Positions 24,142-32,853 of a stretch of 33,454 nucleotides of DNA are shown in pieces (position 1 is the first letter of the stretch; the number at the start of each line of letters is the position of its first letter). Under the pieces are notes generated by a model. It was not told the origin of the DNA, did not search any database, and was given only the letters and a program-made list of their open reading frames with translations. The stretch is from assembly GCA_027076905.1 (NCBI GenBank), contig JALTGP010000102.1, positions 1 to 33,454 of the forward strand, in the 5' to 3' direction. Origin of the DNA: Campylobacteraceae bacterium (lineage in GTDB: Bacteria; Campylobacterota; Campylobacteria; Campylobacterales; Sulfurovaceae). Position numbers and translations under genes: made by a program.

Positions 24142-25068
24142 TTAATTACCATTACCAATGAGTGCATCACATAAATCAAAACGGTTATGTGTCATAAGGT
24201 GAACTTTTGGGTGTAGTTTTAAAATATTATCAAACAGTGTCTTGGATATCTCAAATCCTACTTGTTGCTCCTGCTCTTCGCCATCCATCGCGGCGAGGTT
24301 CATCTCATCTATAATCTCTTTTGGTACAGTAATTCCAGGTACTTTATCAGAGATGAAATTGGCTGTTTTAGCACGTACCACAGGGAATTGACCCAACACA
24401 AGCTCTGCTTCTTTTGCCGTATCTCTTACACTCTCATGTTTACACTCTTCAAAAATATCCAGTAGCTCTTTGGCATTCTCCAAATCATAAACAGGCTGAG
24501 TAATAATTCCTCTTGCCCCATAGTTTAGCTTTTTAAGTATTTTCTTTTTGATATGTCTCATATCTTTGGCATAGGCATTGGCTACAGCAAATGGATAGAT
24601 AGGTTTTGGTTTAGGGTTAAGCTCTCTATTGGAGTAAGAGAAGCCATTGTTTATCTTATAGATGATACTCAAAAGCAGAGTCGAGTCACGCTCTAGCACC
24701 CCTTTTACCTCAGGCTGGTCAGAAAATTTAGCAGGGTCACCTGTCAGTGCCAAGATACAACGCAAATCAAAATCATTCGCCCCCAAAAGGGTTGATTGAA
24801 GTGAGAGTTTATTCTTGTCTCTCATGCTCATGGTCGCAATCACAGGCTTTCCGAATCTCTGTTGTACCTGAATTGCCGAGAGTACTCCCGACATTTTAAG
24901 CTTTGCCAATGGATTGTCTGTCACTGAAAAACCAGCCACTTTTTCATGCAATTTTAGCTTTTCAATCTTTCGGATAATGGGTTTAATAGAAGCACCATGA
25001 GGAGGGGTAATCTCTATGGTTATAAAAGGTCTGTCGCTATGGAGTGTTTTACAAAAAATTTCAAACAT
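24142..25068 (-). CDS. methylenetetrahydrofolate reductase family protein (MetF-like)
   Basis: A 308-residue TIM-barrel protein of the MTHFR family. Typical segments: ITIEITPPHG at the first strand (catalytic-Glu region), GFSVTDNPLAKLKMS, ILALTGDPAKF (the family's LxGDxP motif), GARGIITQPVYDLENA (QP of the substrate site) and GITVPKEI. It should reduce 5,10-methylene-THF to 5-methyl-THF for methionine synthesis, using FAD. The start lacks a good ribosome binding site, and TAAAAT lies just upstream. I leave the symbol blank because another MetF may exist elsewhere. Confidence 0.82.
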   Translation of the reverse strand: MFEIFCKTLHSDRPFITIEITPPHGASIKPIIRKIEKLKLHEKVAGFSVTDNPLAKLKMSGVLSAIQVQQRFGKPVIATMSMRDKNKLSLQSTLLGANDFDLRCILALTGDPAKFSDQPEVKGVLERDSTLLLSIIYKINNGFSYSNRELNPKPKPIYPFAVANAYAKDMRHIKKKILKKLNYGARGIITQPVYDLENAKELLDIFEECKHESVRDTAKEAELVLGQFPVVRAKTANFISDKVPGITVPKEIIDEMNLAAMDGEEQEQQVGFEISKTLFDNILKLHPKVHLMTHNRFDLCDALIGNGN

Positions 25069-25213
25069 ATATTTTATTTTAGTCCTAATAAGTAATTGGG
25101 CATAATTTTAGCCAAATCTAACATAGAGAGAGTTTTATCATGAGGGGTAAAAATTTTAAAAAGGTACTATTCCTAACATATGTCAATAACACATTAAAAG
25201 AAAAATCTATATT

Positions 25214-26305
25214 TTAATCAACCACCAAAACCTCCCCAAATAAAACCTCTTGCATCTTGGGCATCACCCATAAAACATCAATTATTGGTATCTGCTCTGG
25301 AAATGTGCCGTCTCCGTCGGTGAAGTAGATTAAAAATTTAAAATCCTCATGGCTTGATTCCAAATGCTCGAAAACAGGTCTAAAGTCTGTTCCTCCTCCT
25401 CCTTTAACGGTGGAGTTTAGAGGTTCATGGGGGGTGAGTTGTTGGATATTTTGAATCTCTGCATCGCACTCTATTAGCTCAATCATGTAGTGGGTGAAGA
25501 GTTGCATTATCTCCTCTAGTTCTGCTAAAAATTTTCTAAGTAGTTGGTCATCAATGGAGGCAGAGGTGTCGATGGCAACGGATATTTTTAACTCCTCTCC
25601 ATAGATAGAGGGTAAGGCAATACCACGGTAGAGATGCTTTTTAGAGGGGGGGAACATTCTGTAGTCGCTTTTGGCGTGGACATTGACATATCTGTATAGC
25701 TCCTCTCTCCATGAAATTTGAGACGGTTTGGAGGTTTGTATGATTCGCTCTATGCCTTTGGGTAGGTTGCCTTGTTTTTCTAGTTTGACTCCTAGTTGCT
25801 CCAAGATAAGCTCATACTCTTCTTGGGAGAGTATCTCCTCTTTTAAAAGGTCTTCTTCTTGTATCTGTTCGGTCTGTTGCTCCTCTTGCTCGTCTGCTTC
25901 TTCGATATCCAGTTCACCCAAAAGGGTGGTGTATATCTGCTCGGTATAGAGTCGCTCAAAACGGGTGCTGTAGTTTGCCATTGGTGGAAGCATAAAGCCA
26001 TTTTCTACTAGCAAATCATTGATGGCATAATCAGAGGCTAATTGCCATATGGAGGAGACTTTTCCTGCCCCTCTCTCATCGTGAAAGAGGGCTTGGTGCA
26101 TCGCTGCGTTTGCGAGTAGGGTGGTAAGCTCGTTTGGGGTTAGTGCTTCGATATACTCACTGTTATACTCAAAAACATCGCCCAGATTTCTCTTATTGAT
26201 AAGCTTGTCATTTTCTTGTAAGGTTAGAGATGTTACAAGTGTCCCAAAGTATGGGTTTTCTAACATTAGTTTACTTTTTGCCTCTCCTATTTTTTTACCT
26301 ATCAC
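25214..26305 (-). CDS. DUF2201 protein: degenerate metallopeptidase domain plus VWA-like domain
   Basis: A 363-residue protein. The N-terminal DUF2201 part (about 1-130) has AAMHQALFHDERGAG, an HxxxxH in place of the HExxH of active metallopeptidases, and ASDYAINDLL. An acidic, Gln-rich linker follows (EEADEQEEQQTEQIQEEDLL). The C-terminal VWA-like domain (about 235-363) has the metal-site pattern VAIDTSASI, then KGGGGTDFRP and YFTDGDG. Such proteins often sit beside a MoxR-type AAA ATPase, but none is in the window. The GTG start overlaps the previous gene's stop (GTGA). Confidence 0.8.
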   Translation of the reverse strand: MIGKKIGEAKSKLMLENPYFGTLVTSLTLQENDKLINKRNLGDVFEYNSEYIEALTPNELTTLLANAAMHQALFHDERGAGKVSSIWQLASDYAINDLLVENGFMLPPMANYSTRFERLYTEQIYTTLLGELDIEEADEQEEQQTEQIQEEDLLKEEILSQEEYELILEQLGVKLEKQGNLPKGIERIIQTSKPSQISWREELYRYVNVHAKSDYRMFPPSKKHLYRGIALPSIYGEELKISVAIDTSASIDDQLLRKFLAELEEIMQLFTHYMIELIECDAEIQNIQQLTPHEPLNSTVKGGGGTDFRPVFEHLESSHEDFKFLIYFTDGDGTFPEQIPIIDVLWVMPKMQEVLFGEVLVVD

Positions 26306-26835
26306 CGTTGAATAACCTTTACATCTATTGGGGCAATCTCTTCTGGTTTATCTCCATTTCGTCTATTTTCAAGACGCTTACCTCTGTAGTAGTACCCACC
26401 TGCTGCACCACCTGCTGCGGTGAGGGTGAGGAGTCCTACTGTTACCATTTGAGCAAATACAAACAATGCACCCACTGCCAATGTCCCTGCAAAAGCAGCT
26501 CCTACTTTAAAGTTTGCTTTGGCATAGGTGACTTTTGCCTCTCTGGCGATGTCTTGTTGAGCCTCTTTGACTACTTTTAGTTTCTCTTTTTCGGCTTTGA
26601 CTTGTATCTTTTCTCTCTCTTTGACAAAAGTGCTTTTAAGTTTGGCTTCTGAGTCTTTGCGAAAATATGCAGAGAGTGAGGTGAGCCAAAAAGAGGCGAT
26701 AAGCGTAATAAATATAAGAGGAATCGCCAAACGGATAAGGTCTCCTTGGGTTGGGTTTGGAGGGGTCATAGAGAGCATCACTGCTGTGATAATCTGAACC
26801 AAAATGATAGCTAAGAAATTTTTTAATAGTTGCAC
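26302..26835 (-). CDS. membrane protein with central charged coiled coil
   Basis: A 177-residue protein with two N-terminal helices (about 5-22, 35-55), a Lys/Glu-rich helical segment (SEAKLKSTFVKEREKIQVKAEKEK), and two more hydrophobic stretches (about 108-145, with GLLTLTAAGGAAGG). Family unrecognised. It starts at a GTG with AAGGA 7 nt upstream and is translationally coupled to the DUF2201/VWA gene, so it may anchor that protein to the membrane. Its promoter is half of the palindrome shared with thiI. Confidence 0.7.
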   Translation of the reverse strand: MQLLKNFLAIILVQIITAVMLSMTPPNPTQGDLIRLAIPLIFITLIASFWLTSLSAYFRKDSEAKLKSTFVKEREKIQVKAEKEKLKVVKEAQQDIAREAKVTYAKANFKVGAAFAGTLAVGALFVFAQMVTVGLLTLTAAGGAAGGYYYRGKRLENRRNGDKPEEIAPIDVKVIQR

Positions 26836-26864
26836 GGGTTAATCCTTGAAAAAATAAATGAATG

Positions 26865-26896
26865 AAACGTATTATAGCATATGCTATAATACGTTT
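26865..26896. promoter_or_regulatory. perfect 32-bp palindrome with two divergent -10 boxes
   Basis: AAACGTATTATAGCAT followed directly by its exact reverse complement. Each arm carries TGCTATAAT reading outwards: TATAAT at 26885-26890 on the plus strand (31 nt before the thiI GTG) and at 26871-26876 on the minus strand (36 nt before the GTG of the membrane protein gene). Both are extended -10 boxes. No T-run follows in either direction at terminator spacing, and both flanking genes read away from it, so promoter function is far likelier than termination. Confidence 0.65.
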
Positions 26897-26920
26897 TTAG
26901 ATAAAAATAAGGCAATATTC

Positions 26921-28375
26921 GTGCAAATTACGGTAACAACTCAAAAATTCATCTTAAAACTCTTTCCTGAAATAATGGTCAAAGGCTCATCTGCTAAAAA
27001 GCAGATGATTGGACAGCTCTATAACAACTTAATAAAACTTTTAGGAGAGATTGATAGTGATATAAATATTAAAAAATTCTCTGATAAGTTAGAGGTGGTT
27101 ACTTCTATAGAAAAAGTAGATAGAGTAAGAATACGACTGCTAAACACCCCTGGAATAGAGCAGGTGTTAGAGGCATTACAGTTTGATAATATGGAAACAC
27201 TTGAGAGCATCAAAAAACAGGTGTGTGATATCTGTGCTGATGATATATCAGATAAAACGTTTGTGGTTCGTGCCAAACGTTCGGGAAAACATCCATTTAA
27301 CTCCTCGGAGATAGAGCGTACTGTTGGGGGCTATATGTTGGCTCACTCTACAGCAAAAAATGTTGATTTACATACTCCCCAAGTGATGATAAAGATAGAA
27401 CTTATCAATACACAACTTAATATTATTACCAAAAAACATAAAGGACAGGGGGGATACCCTATCGGAACACAAGGCGATGTACTCTCTTTGATGTCGGGTG
27501 GATTTGACTCTACAGTTGCTTCTTATCTCACTATGAGACGGGGGCTAAAGACACACTATATCTTTTTTAATCTTGGAGGAGTAGCCCATGAGATAGGGGT
27601 GAAGCAGGTCTCTTTTTATCTTTGGAACAAGTATGGGGCTTCTCATCGTACCAAGATTGTCTCTGTACCATTTGATGATGTGTTGAGCGAGATTTTTCGC
27701 TCAACGCCTGAGACCTATATGGGGGTGACGCTTAAACGACTGATGATAATGGCATCTGAGAAGATAGCCGATGAGATGGGGATTGATGCGTTGGTAACAG
27801 GAGAGTCGATTGCACAGGTCTCTAGCCAAACACTTAGAAACCTCTCACTTATCGACCAAGTGAGTAATAAGCTCATTATTCGTCCATTAGCTACGGTAGA
27901 TAAGCCTGATATTATTGATATGGCGACTAAGATAGGGACACGACACTTTGCTGAGAATATGCCTGAGTATTGTGGTGTTATCTCCAAAAACCCTATTACT
28001 CATGGCTCTTTTAAACGTATGGAGAAAGAGGCGAAACGGTTTAATTATGCTGTGCTTGATAAAGCTGTAGAGGATGCTGTGACGATTTATGTTGATGAGG
28101 TGATTGATGATGTGACCACGGAAACGCACATTGAGGTTATTCGTGAGCTAAAAGAGGAATATGTGGTGATTGATATTCGTCCTGAACCTGCTTGTATTGA
28201 GACAATTTGTGAGACCATTAAGATACCGTTTCATAAACTAAAAACAGAGTTCAAAAAATTACCACAAGAGAGAGAGTATTTACTTTATTGTGAAAAAGGG
28301 GTGATGAGTCAACTTCATGCACAATATCTACGAGACAAAGGAGAGAGTATAAACGTTCGGGTCTACAGACCTTGA
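26921..28375 (+). CDS. thiI: tRNA sulfurtransferase with rhodanese domain (ThiI)
   Basis: Adenylates and thiolates U8 of tRNA (4-thiouridine) and supplies sulfur for thiazole synthesis. Domains in order: ferredoxin-like/THUMP (about 1-160), PP-loop ATPase with SGGFDSTVASYL, VTGESIAQVSSQT and the cysteine ENMPEYCGVISKNP, then a C-terminal rhodanese domain with YCEKGVMS holding the persulfide cysteine. The ORF opens at 26858, but those 21 codons overlap the promoter palindrome. The GTG at 26921 has AAGG 8 nt upstream and gives 484 residues, starting MQITVTTQKFILKLFPEI. It converges with the ABC-F gene, 15 nt apart. Confidence 0.94.
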   Translation: MQITVTTQKFILKLFPEIMVKGSSAKKQMIGQLYNNLIKLLGEIDSDINIKKFSDKLEVVTSIEKVDRVRIRLLNTPGIEQVLEALQFDNMETLESIKKQVCDICADDISDKTFVVRAKRSGKHPFNSSEIERTVGGYMLAHSTAKNVDLHTPQVMIKIELINTQLNIITKKHKGQGGYPIGTQGDVLSLMSGGFDSTVASYLTMRRGLKTHYIFFNLGGVAHEIGVKQVSFYLWNKYGASHRTKIVSVPFDDVLSEIFRSTPETYMGVTLKRLMIMASEKIADEMGIDALVTGESIAQVSSQTLRNLSLIDQVSNKLIIRPLATVDKPDIIDMATKIGTRHFAENMPEYCGVISKNPITHGSFKRMEKEAKRFNYAVLDKAVEDAVTIYVDEVIDDVTTETHIEVIRELKEEYVVIDIRPEPACIETICETIKIPFHKLKTEFKKLPQEREYLLYCEKGVMSQLHAQYLRDKGESINVRVYRP

Positions 28376-28390
28376 CGTTCAACTCAACCT

Positions 28391-30340
28391 CTAATCCACA
28401 TGAAGCTCCTCTTCCATCTCTAATACCTCAAGATATCGCTCACTCATCTCTTCATATTGGGCTTCTACTTTTTTAAGTTCATCGGCTACATTGACCAGCC
28501 CCTTCTCTTCATAACAGGTAGGGTCATAGAGACAGGCATTTATCTCCTCTATCTTGTTCTCTAATGCTTCGATTAGGTCAGGTAGACGCTCTAAATCTCT
28601 TTGGTCTTTGTAACTTAGTTTTGTTCTGATTTTCTCTTTTTGCTCTTTTGGTTTGGTTGTTACTGTTTTTACCTCTTTTTCTATCTCGTATAGGTCATTG
28701 ATATTTTTCTCTATCTCTAGGTACTCACTGTAGTTTTGGTAAGACTCCTCTACCTCTCCTCTACCTTTAAATACAATAAGTTTGGTGGCAATTTTATCAA
28801 CAAAATATCTATCATGACTAACAAATAGCAATGCCCCAGGGAAGTTTATCAGCTTCTCTTCTAAGATATTTATGGTTTGAATATCGAGGTCATTGGTAGG
28901 CTCATCTAGGATAAGGCAGTCCACTTTTCTAGTTAGAAGTAGGGCAATGGCGACACGATTTTTCTCTCCACCACTAAGCATTCCTATTTTTTTAAGCATA
29001 TACTCTTCGGGAAAGAGAAAACTTTTTAGGTAGGCAAAGACGTGCATATTTCGACCATGCACATCCACGATATCTCCACCATCAGGACAGAAGGTATCTA
29101 GGATATTTTTATTTTCATCGAGCATCTCACGATGCTGGTCAAAATAACCTACTGCAAAATCCCCTTGGTCTATTCTTCCTTTGGTCGGTTCTAATCGTCC
29201 AAGAAGCAGTTTCAAGAGGGTAGATTTTCCTGAGCCATTATGCCCTACAATAGCAATTCTATCGCGTTGAAGTATTCTAGTGGTGAATCCCTGTATCAGC
29301 TCTTTCCCTGCAATGGTGTAGTGTAAATTTTCGATATCAAAGAGCATCTTTTTTCGGGACATCCCTTTCTCACCATCTCTGTTAAAACTCTTCTTTTCAC
29401 GCTCAAGCTCTATCTGCATTTTTCGGATAAGGGTAGGGTCTTTTTGAGCTTTGTCTCGTAGCTCAAAGACTCGTGCTTTTCGCCCTTGGTTTCTTGTGAG
29501 TCGTGCTTTGACCCCTCTACTTAACCACTCCTCCTCTTTTTTTAGGAACTTGACCAACGTATCATGGGTTTTTGCGAGGCTCTGCATTCGTTGTTCTTTT
29601 AAAATCAGATAGTTATCATATCCCCCCTCATAGGAGACGATGTTCATATTTTCTACCTCAACAATGCGTGTCACAATAGAGTTGATAAAGTGTCTGTCGT
29701 GGGAGATGATAAGCAGGGTAAACTTTTCTTTGAGCAGAATCTCCTCTAAAAACTCAACCATATAGACATCAAGGTGGTTGGTAGGCTCATCAAGGAGTAA
29801 AATATCGGGCTTTTTCAAGATAAGAGAAGCCAATGCTACACGCCGTTGCTCTCCTCCTGAAAGCATAGTGACATCACGATACTCATACTCTTTTAGTTTG
29901 AATTCTTGAAGTACTCGCTCTATCTTGTCATCCAAGTTCCATGCGTTGTGATGGTCAAGGTAGTTGGTAACTTTGGCGTGTTCTTCTAGGAGTTTTTTGT
30001 TTTCAAAATCTTCAGATATCAGAAGAGAAAGCTCCTCATACCTATCTTTTGCCTCTTTTAGGTCGGTAAGTTCATGCTCAATGGCATCACGTACATTGAG
30101 TCCTCTCTTAAATTTTGGATTTTGGTCAAGTGAGTCGATGATAACACTTTTATTAACAACACGTGTTCCCTCATCTGCTTCTACTTCACCTGAGAGAATC
30201 TTAAGTAGGGTTGATTTACCACAACCATTTTGTCCAACGATAGCCACACGCTCACCCTCATTGAGTTGAAAGTCTACACCTTTTAAAAGTTGTTTGATAT
30301 CATAATTTTTATCTATGTTAAAGAGACCGACGAGTGCCAT
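28391..30340 (-). CDS. uup: ABC-F family ATPase, Uup-like
   Basis: Soluble tandem ABC ATPase without membrane domains, of the ribosome-associated ABC-F type. Two complete nucleotide-binding domains are visible: Walker A GQNGCGKST and GHNGSGKST, signatures LSGGEQRRVAL and LSGGEKNRVAI, Walker B ILLLDEPTNHLD and LILDEPTNDLD. The linker between them is basic and helical (GVKARLTRNQGRKARVFELR). A C-terminal charged coiled coil (about 550-649, with YKDQRDLERLPDLIEALE) is the Uup hallmark. 649 residues fits. AAGGA lies just before the ATG. Confidence 0.92.
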   Translation of the reverse strand: MALVGLFNIDKNYDIKQLLKGVDFQLNEGERVAIVGQNGCGKSTLLKILSGEVEADEGTRVVNKSVIIDSLDQNPKFKRGLNVRDAIEHELTDLKEAKDRYEELSLLISEDFENKKLLEEHAKVTNYLDHHNAWNLDDKIERVLQEFKLKEYEYRDVTMLSGGEQRRVALASLILKKPDILLLDEPTNHLDVYMVEFLEEILLKEKFTLLIISHDRHFINSIVTRIVEVENMNIVSYEGGYDNYLILKEQRMQSLAKTHDTLVKFLKKEEEWLSRGVKARLTRNQGRKARVFELRDKAQKDPTLIRKMQIELEREKKSFNRDGEKGMSRKKMLFDIENLHYTIAGKELIQGFTTRILQRDRIAIVGHNGSGKSTLLKLLLGRLEPTKGRIDQGDFAVGYFDQHREMLDENKNILDTFCPDGGDIVDVHGRNMHVFAYLKSFLFPEEYMLKKIGMLSGGEKNRVAIALLLTRKVDCLILDEPTNDLDIQTINILEEKLINFPGALLFVSHDRYFVDKIATKLIVFKGRGEVEESYQNYSEYLEIEKNINDLYEIEKEVKTVTTKPKEQKEKIRTKLSYKDQRDLERLPDLIEALENKIEEINACLYDPTCYEEKGLVNVADELKKVEAQYEEMSERYLEVLEMEEELHVD

Positions 30341-30421
30341 GTAAAGTCCTTGATTGAATTGAAGCGTATTTTAGCGTAAAGTAATAAAAGGTGATATGAT
30401 GAAAAGGTAAAAAGGAGAAGA

Positions 30422-30444
30422 TAAGCAGAGAAGAACTCTGCTTA
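30422..30444 (-). terminator. terminator-like hairpin after hpf
   Basis: TAAGCAGAG-AAGAA-CTCTGCTTA, a perfect 9-bp stem about 22 nt past the hpf stop. On the minus strand it is followed by TCTTCTCCTTTTT, a loose T-rich tract. Confidence 0.6.
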
Positions 30445-30465
30445 GTTTAGTTATTACTTATTTGA

Positions 30466-31005
30466 TTAATAGAGACCAAATTTCCCATCAACTCTTTTGT
30501 ACATAACTCTCATAAGACCATCATGGTCATTAAATACGATAAATTGTCGTTTTTTCTCTGCTTTTAGTGCGTCCATCGCCTCGTCAAAATCTAGTGGTTT
30601 ATGAAGTTCTAAATCCATTGGTACTATCTCCACTTCATTGTTGTCTACTGGATCTAGCTCAAGTACTGCTTCTGCTTCTAGTCCTAAGTCTTTGAATGAC
30701 ATTACTTTATGGTCTTTAAGTTTATCAGCATAACGTCTTAGTGCTTTTTGAACTCTACTAATTGCTTTGTCTGATGCGATATAAATATCTTTATCTTTTT
30801 GTGTAATAACTATTGTATTTTTATCTTTAAGATTAACAACAAGTTCAAGTGTAACACCCTGTTTATTTTTGCTATCTGCAGATACAATAGTGTTTGTTGA
30901 AATAATATTTAAGTTATATTTATCAAGCCCATCAATGCTATCTGCAATATGATTTCTAATAGAGTCTGATAGGTCGATGTGTCTTCCAACGATATTTTTA
31001 CTCAT
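30466..31005 (-). CDS. hpf: ribosome hibernation promoting factor, long form (HPF/RaiA family)
   Basis: Binds the 30S decoding region in resting cells; long forms also dimerise 70S into 100S particles. The 179-residue protein has the N-terminal S30AE domain (GRHIDLSDSIRNHI, VVNLKDKNTIVITQ, ISRVQKALRRYADKLKDHK) and the C-terminal dimerisation domain (KPLDFDEAMDAL, FIVFNDHDGLMRVMYKRVDGKFGL). AAAGGA precedes the ATG and a minus-strand TATAAT lies about 58 nt upstream (31063-31068). Single-gene unit with its own hairpin terminator. Confidence 0.93.
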   Translation of the reverse strand: MSKNIVGRHIDLSDSIRNHIADSIDGLDKYNLNIISTNTIVSADSKNKQGVTLELVVNLKDKNTIVITQKDKDIYIASDKAISRVQKALRRYADKLKDHKVMSFKDLGLEAEAVLELDPVDNNEVEIVPMDLELHKPLDFDEAMDALKAEKKRQFIVFNDHDGLMRVMYKRVDGKFGLY

Positions 31006-31062
31006 AATAAATCCTTTAAATTCTTATTTTTTCTTAAAACATTTTATTGTTTAAAGTTTTAA

Positions 31063-31068
31063 ATTATA
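31063..31068 (-). promoter_or_regulatory. -10 box for hpf
   Basis: GATATAATTTAAA on the minus strand, 57 nt upstream of the hpf ATG. Confidence 0.45.
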
Positions 31069-31099
31069 TCGAAACTAGGTAAATGAAAGGTAAACAAAG

Positions 31100-31621
31100 C
31101 TATTTTTCAACCAGTTTTCGTATCTCTTTCTCTTCTGTCCAAACGATGGCAGAACTCTTGATATTGGTGAGTATTAATGTTAATGCATAGAAGTTATCAA
31201 TGGTACTAGTTGTATTTTTTTTGATAGAATGTACATCGCCTCTAAGCTCATAATCTTTGGTAATAACTTTGGTTTTATCCAAATATCTACTGTCTAAAAA
31301 ATTAACTTTGCTAGATTTAATAAGATTTGTTCGGATACTGTTTTTAATTAGTACCGTATCGATATGCTCATCTACTCCTACGCCTATTTTAATATCTCCC
31401 AATGCCAAATAGGGTTTAGGCTTTTTGTTTAGAACAGGGCTTTGCAACATGGAATCTACCATTTTTTCTACAAAAATATGTAAATCCTCAGAGCCATAAT
31501 TGGCATCGGTATCTTGTATTTTTCTTGGGTCAACGCGTACTACTTTACCACTATTTGATGAGGCACACCCCATTATTAGGGTAGCTAGTGTGATATAGGT
31601 TATAAGTTTTTTTAGTTTCAT
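31100..31621 (-). CDS. LpoB-like lipoprotein (penicillin-binding protein activator family)
   Basis: A 173-residue outer-membrane-type lipoprotein with signal peptide and lipobox LIMGC (C19), followed by SSNSGKVVRVDPRKIQDTDAN and the LpoB-fold core (DLHIFVEKMVDSML, YLALGDIKIGVGVDEHIDT, IRTNLIKSSKVNFLD, ALTLILTNIKSSAIVWTEEKEI). In enterobacteria LpoB activates the peptidoglycan synthase PBP1b; that role here is inferred from the family. It is 8 nt downstream of the caspase-DUF1425 gene and surely cotranscribed. Confidence 0.82.
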   Translation of the reverse strand: MKLKKLITYITLATLIMGCASSNSGKVVRVDPRKIQDTDANYGSEDLHIFVEKMVDSMLQSPVLNKKPKPYLALGDIKIGVGVDEHIDTVLIKNSIRTNLIKSSKVNFLDSRYLDKTKVITKDYELRGDVHSIKKNTTSTIDNFYALTLILTNIKSSAIVWTEEKEIRKLVEK

Positions 31622-31629
31622 ATAAGCTC

Positions 31630-32814
31630 CTACTTAAAATATATTTTACAACTAACAGCTTTTGGATTAAAAGCAGATTTTTTTACTCTACTGTTATCAC
31701 TCGCTTCAAGGAATAGTGGTTTCCATATGGCCATATTATTGCTTACCTCCATGCCACTATCATCAAACCATCGGTAGCGATACTGTAGGGTTATCTCTTT
31801 ATTGGTATTGTTTCGAACATCAATAATGGTTTCGAGTAGCTCATTGTTTACCCTACTTGATAGACTCTCTACAGTTATTTTCTCTTTTAGATGGGGAGTG
31901 ATAATAAATTTGCTAGAGGAGGTTGAGACAATATTCTGATGGGTTGGCACTTGGTAAGCAGTTGCTGTAGTAGAGGCTGTTGCTTTGCTTGTTGCTTCAT
32001 CGGGAAGTGTAAAGAAAAATTTTCCATTAATGGTCTGATTGTAGATAGCAGGAAACTGTTTTTGATGAGATTCTTGATAGACCTCTTCTCTACTTTTTTG
32101 AAATACCTCTTGCAGGTCAAGGGGCTGTTTCATGTGCTTAATAAGTGATTTGGTAAAGAGACCATTTTCACCTACTTTTCCATCACTAGCAACTTTTCCT
32201 GCTCCTGTGGCATAGGAGACAAAAAGTCCAATGGGTTCTGCTTTTGCCAGTCCCCCTACACCAATGGCTTTGGTAAAGGGGTCATTTCTACAGGCATCAA
32301 GTACCACGATATTGAGACGATTTCCTGCATTTTGCATTCTTTTGGTAATTTTATTTAATGCAATAGCTTCAAACTCGGTATCACTTTTTGCTTTGATATT
32401 GGCATCTACAGGAATTAGATAGTTTTGTCCATCCACCTCTAGTCCATGTCCTGAAAAATAGAGCATCCCTACACCACCTTTGGATATCTTGCTATAGAAT
32501 TTACCCAAGCTGTCTCTTAACGATTTTTTACTTACGTCCTCTCTGTAGATAACATTAAAGCCTCTACTGCTCAATATATCTCTAATCGATTTGGCATCAT
32601 TGACAGGGTTACTTAATTTTGACATTACCCCTTGGTAGTTATTGTTCCCAATAACCAGTGCTACCCGTTGCTCTTGTGACATGGAGGTGGTGTTTATCTT
32701 AACGGCTCTACTATTATCAGTAGTGGTTATTTCCACTTTGCTATCTGTTGAAGCACAACCTGTATAAAGCAATATACTGCTTAGAACTACAAGTCTTTTT
32801 AGTTTTAATATCAT
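31630..32814 (-). CDS. caspase-like lipoprotein with C-terminal DUF1425 (YcfL-like) domain
   Basis: A 394-residue predicted lipoprotein (lipobox LLYTGC, C20). The caspase/peptidase C14 domain (about 48-265) starts RVALVIGNNNYQ and has the catalytic dyad His in YFSGHG (H123) and Cys in LDACRNDPF (C175), with SYATGAGKVASDG after it. A Thr/Ala-rich linker (about 272-292) leads to a C-terminal domain (about 308-393: TVESLSSRVNNELLETIIDVRNN, YRYRWFDDSGMEV, AFNPKAVSCKIYF) that I recognise as DUF1425, the family of E. coli YcfL. Both catalytic residues are intact. First lipoprotein of a pair with the LpoB-like gene. Confidence 0.85.
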   Translation of the reverse strand: MILKLKRLVVLSSILLYTGCASTDSKVEITTTDNSRAVKINTTSMSQEQRVALVIGNNNYQGVMSKLSNPVNDAKSIRDILSSRGFNVIYREDVSKKSLRDSLGKFYSKISKGGVGMLYFSGHGLEVDGQNYLIPVDANIKAKSDTEFEAIALNKITKRMQNAGNRLNIVVLDACRNDPFTKAIGVGGLAKAEPIGLFVSYATGAGKVASDGKVGENGLFTKSLIKHMKQPLDLQEVFQKSREEVYQESHQKQFPAIYNQTINGKFFFTLPDEATSKATASTTATAYQVPTHQNIVSTSSSKFIITPHLKEKITVESLSSRVNNELLETIIDVRNNTNKEITLQYRYRWFDDSGMEVSNNMAIWKPLFLEASDNSRVKKSAFNPKAVSCKIYFK

Positions 32815-32853
32815 GATGCTACTCCTTAAATGAAATGATTAAAATTTTATTTT

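Noticed and set aside
25140-25217. 25-codon plus-strand ORF (MRGKNFKKVLFL...) in the gap before the VWA gene end
   Set aside because: No convincing ribosome binding site or promoter and it runs into the 3' end of a convergent gene; length is expected by chance in AT-rich DNA.
26865-26896. Palindrome near thiI as a bidirectional terminator
   Set aside because: Both adjacent genes are transcribed away from it and each arm contains a TATAAT at promoter distance from a start codon.
26858-26920. N-terminal 21 codons of the thiI ORF
   Set aside because: They would include the promoter palindrome; the GTG at 26921 has a ribosome binding site and matches the usual ThiI start.
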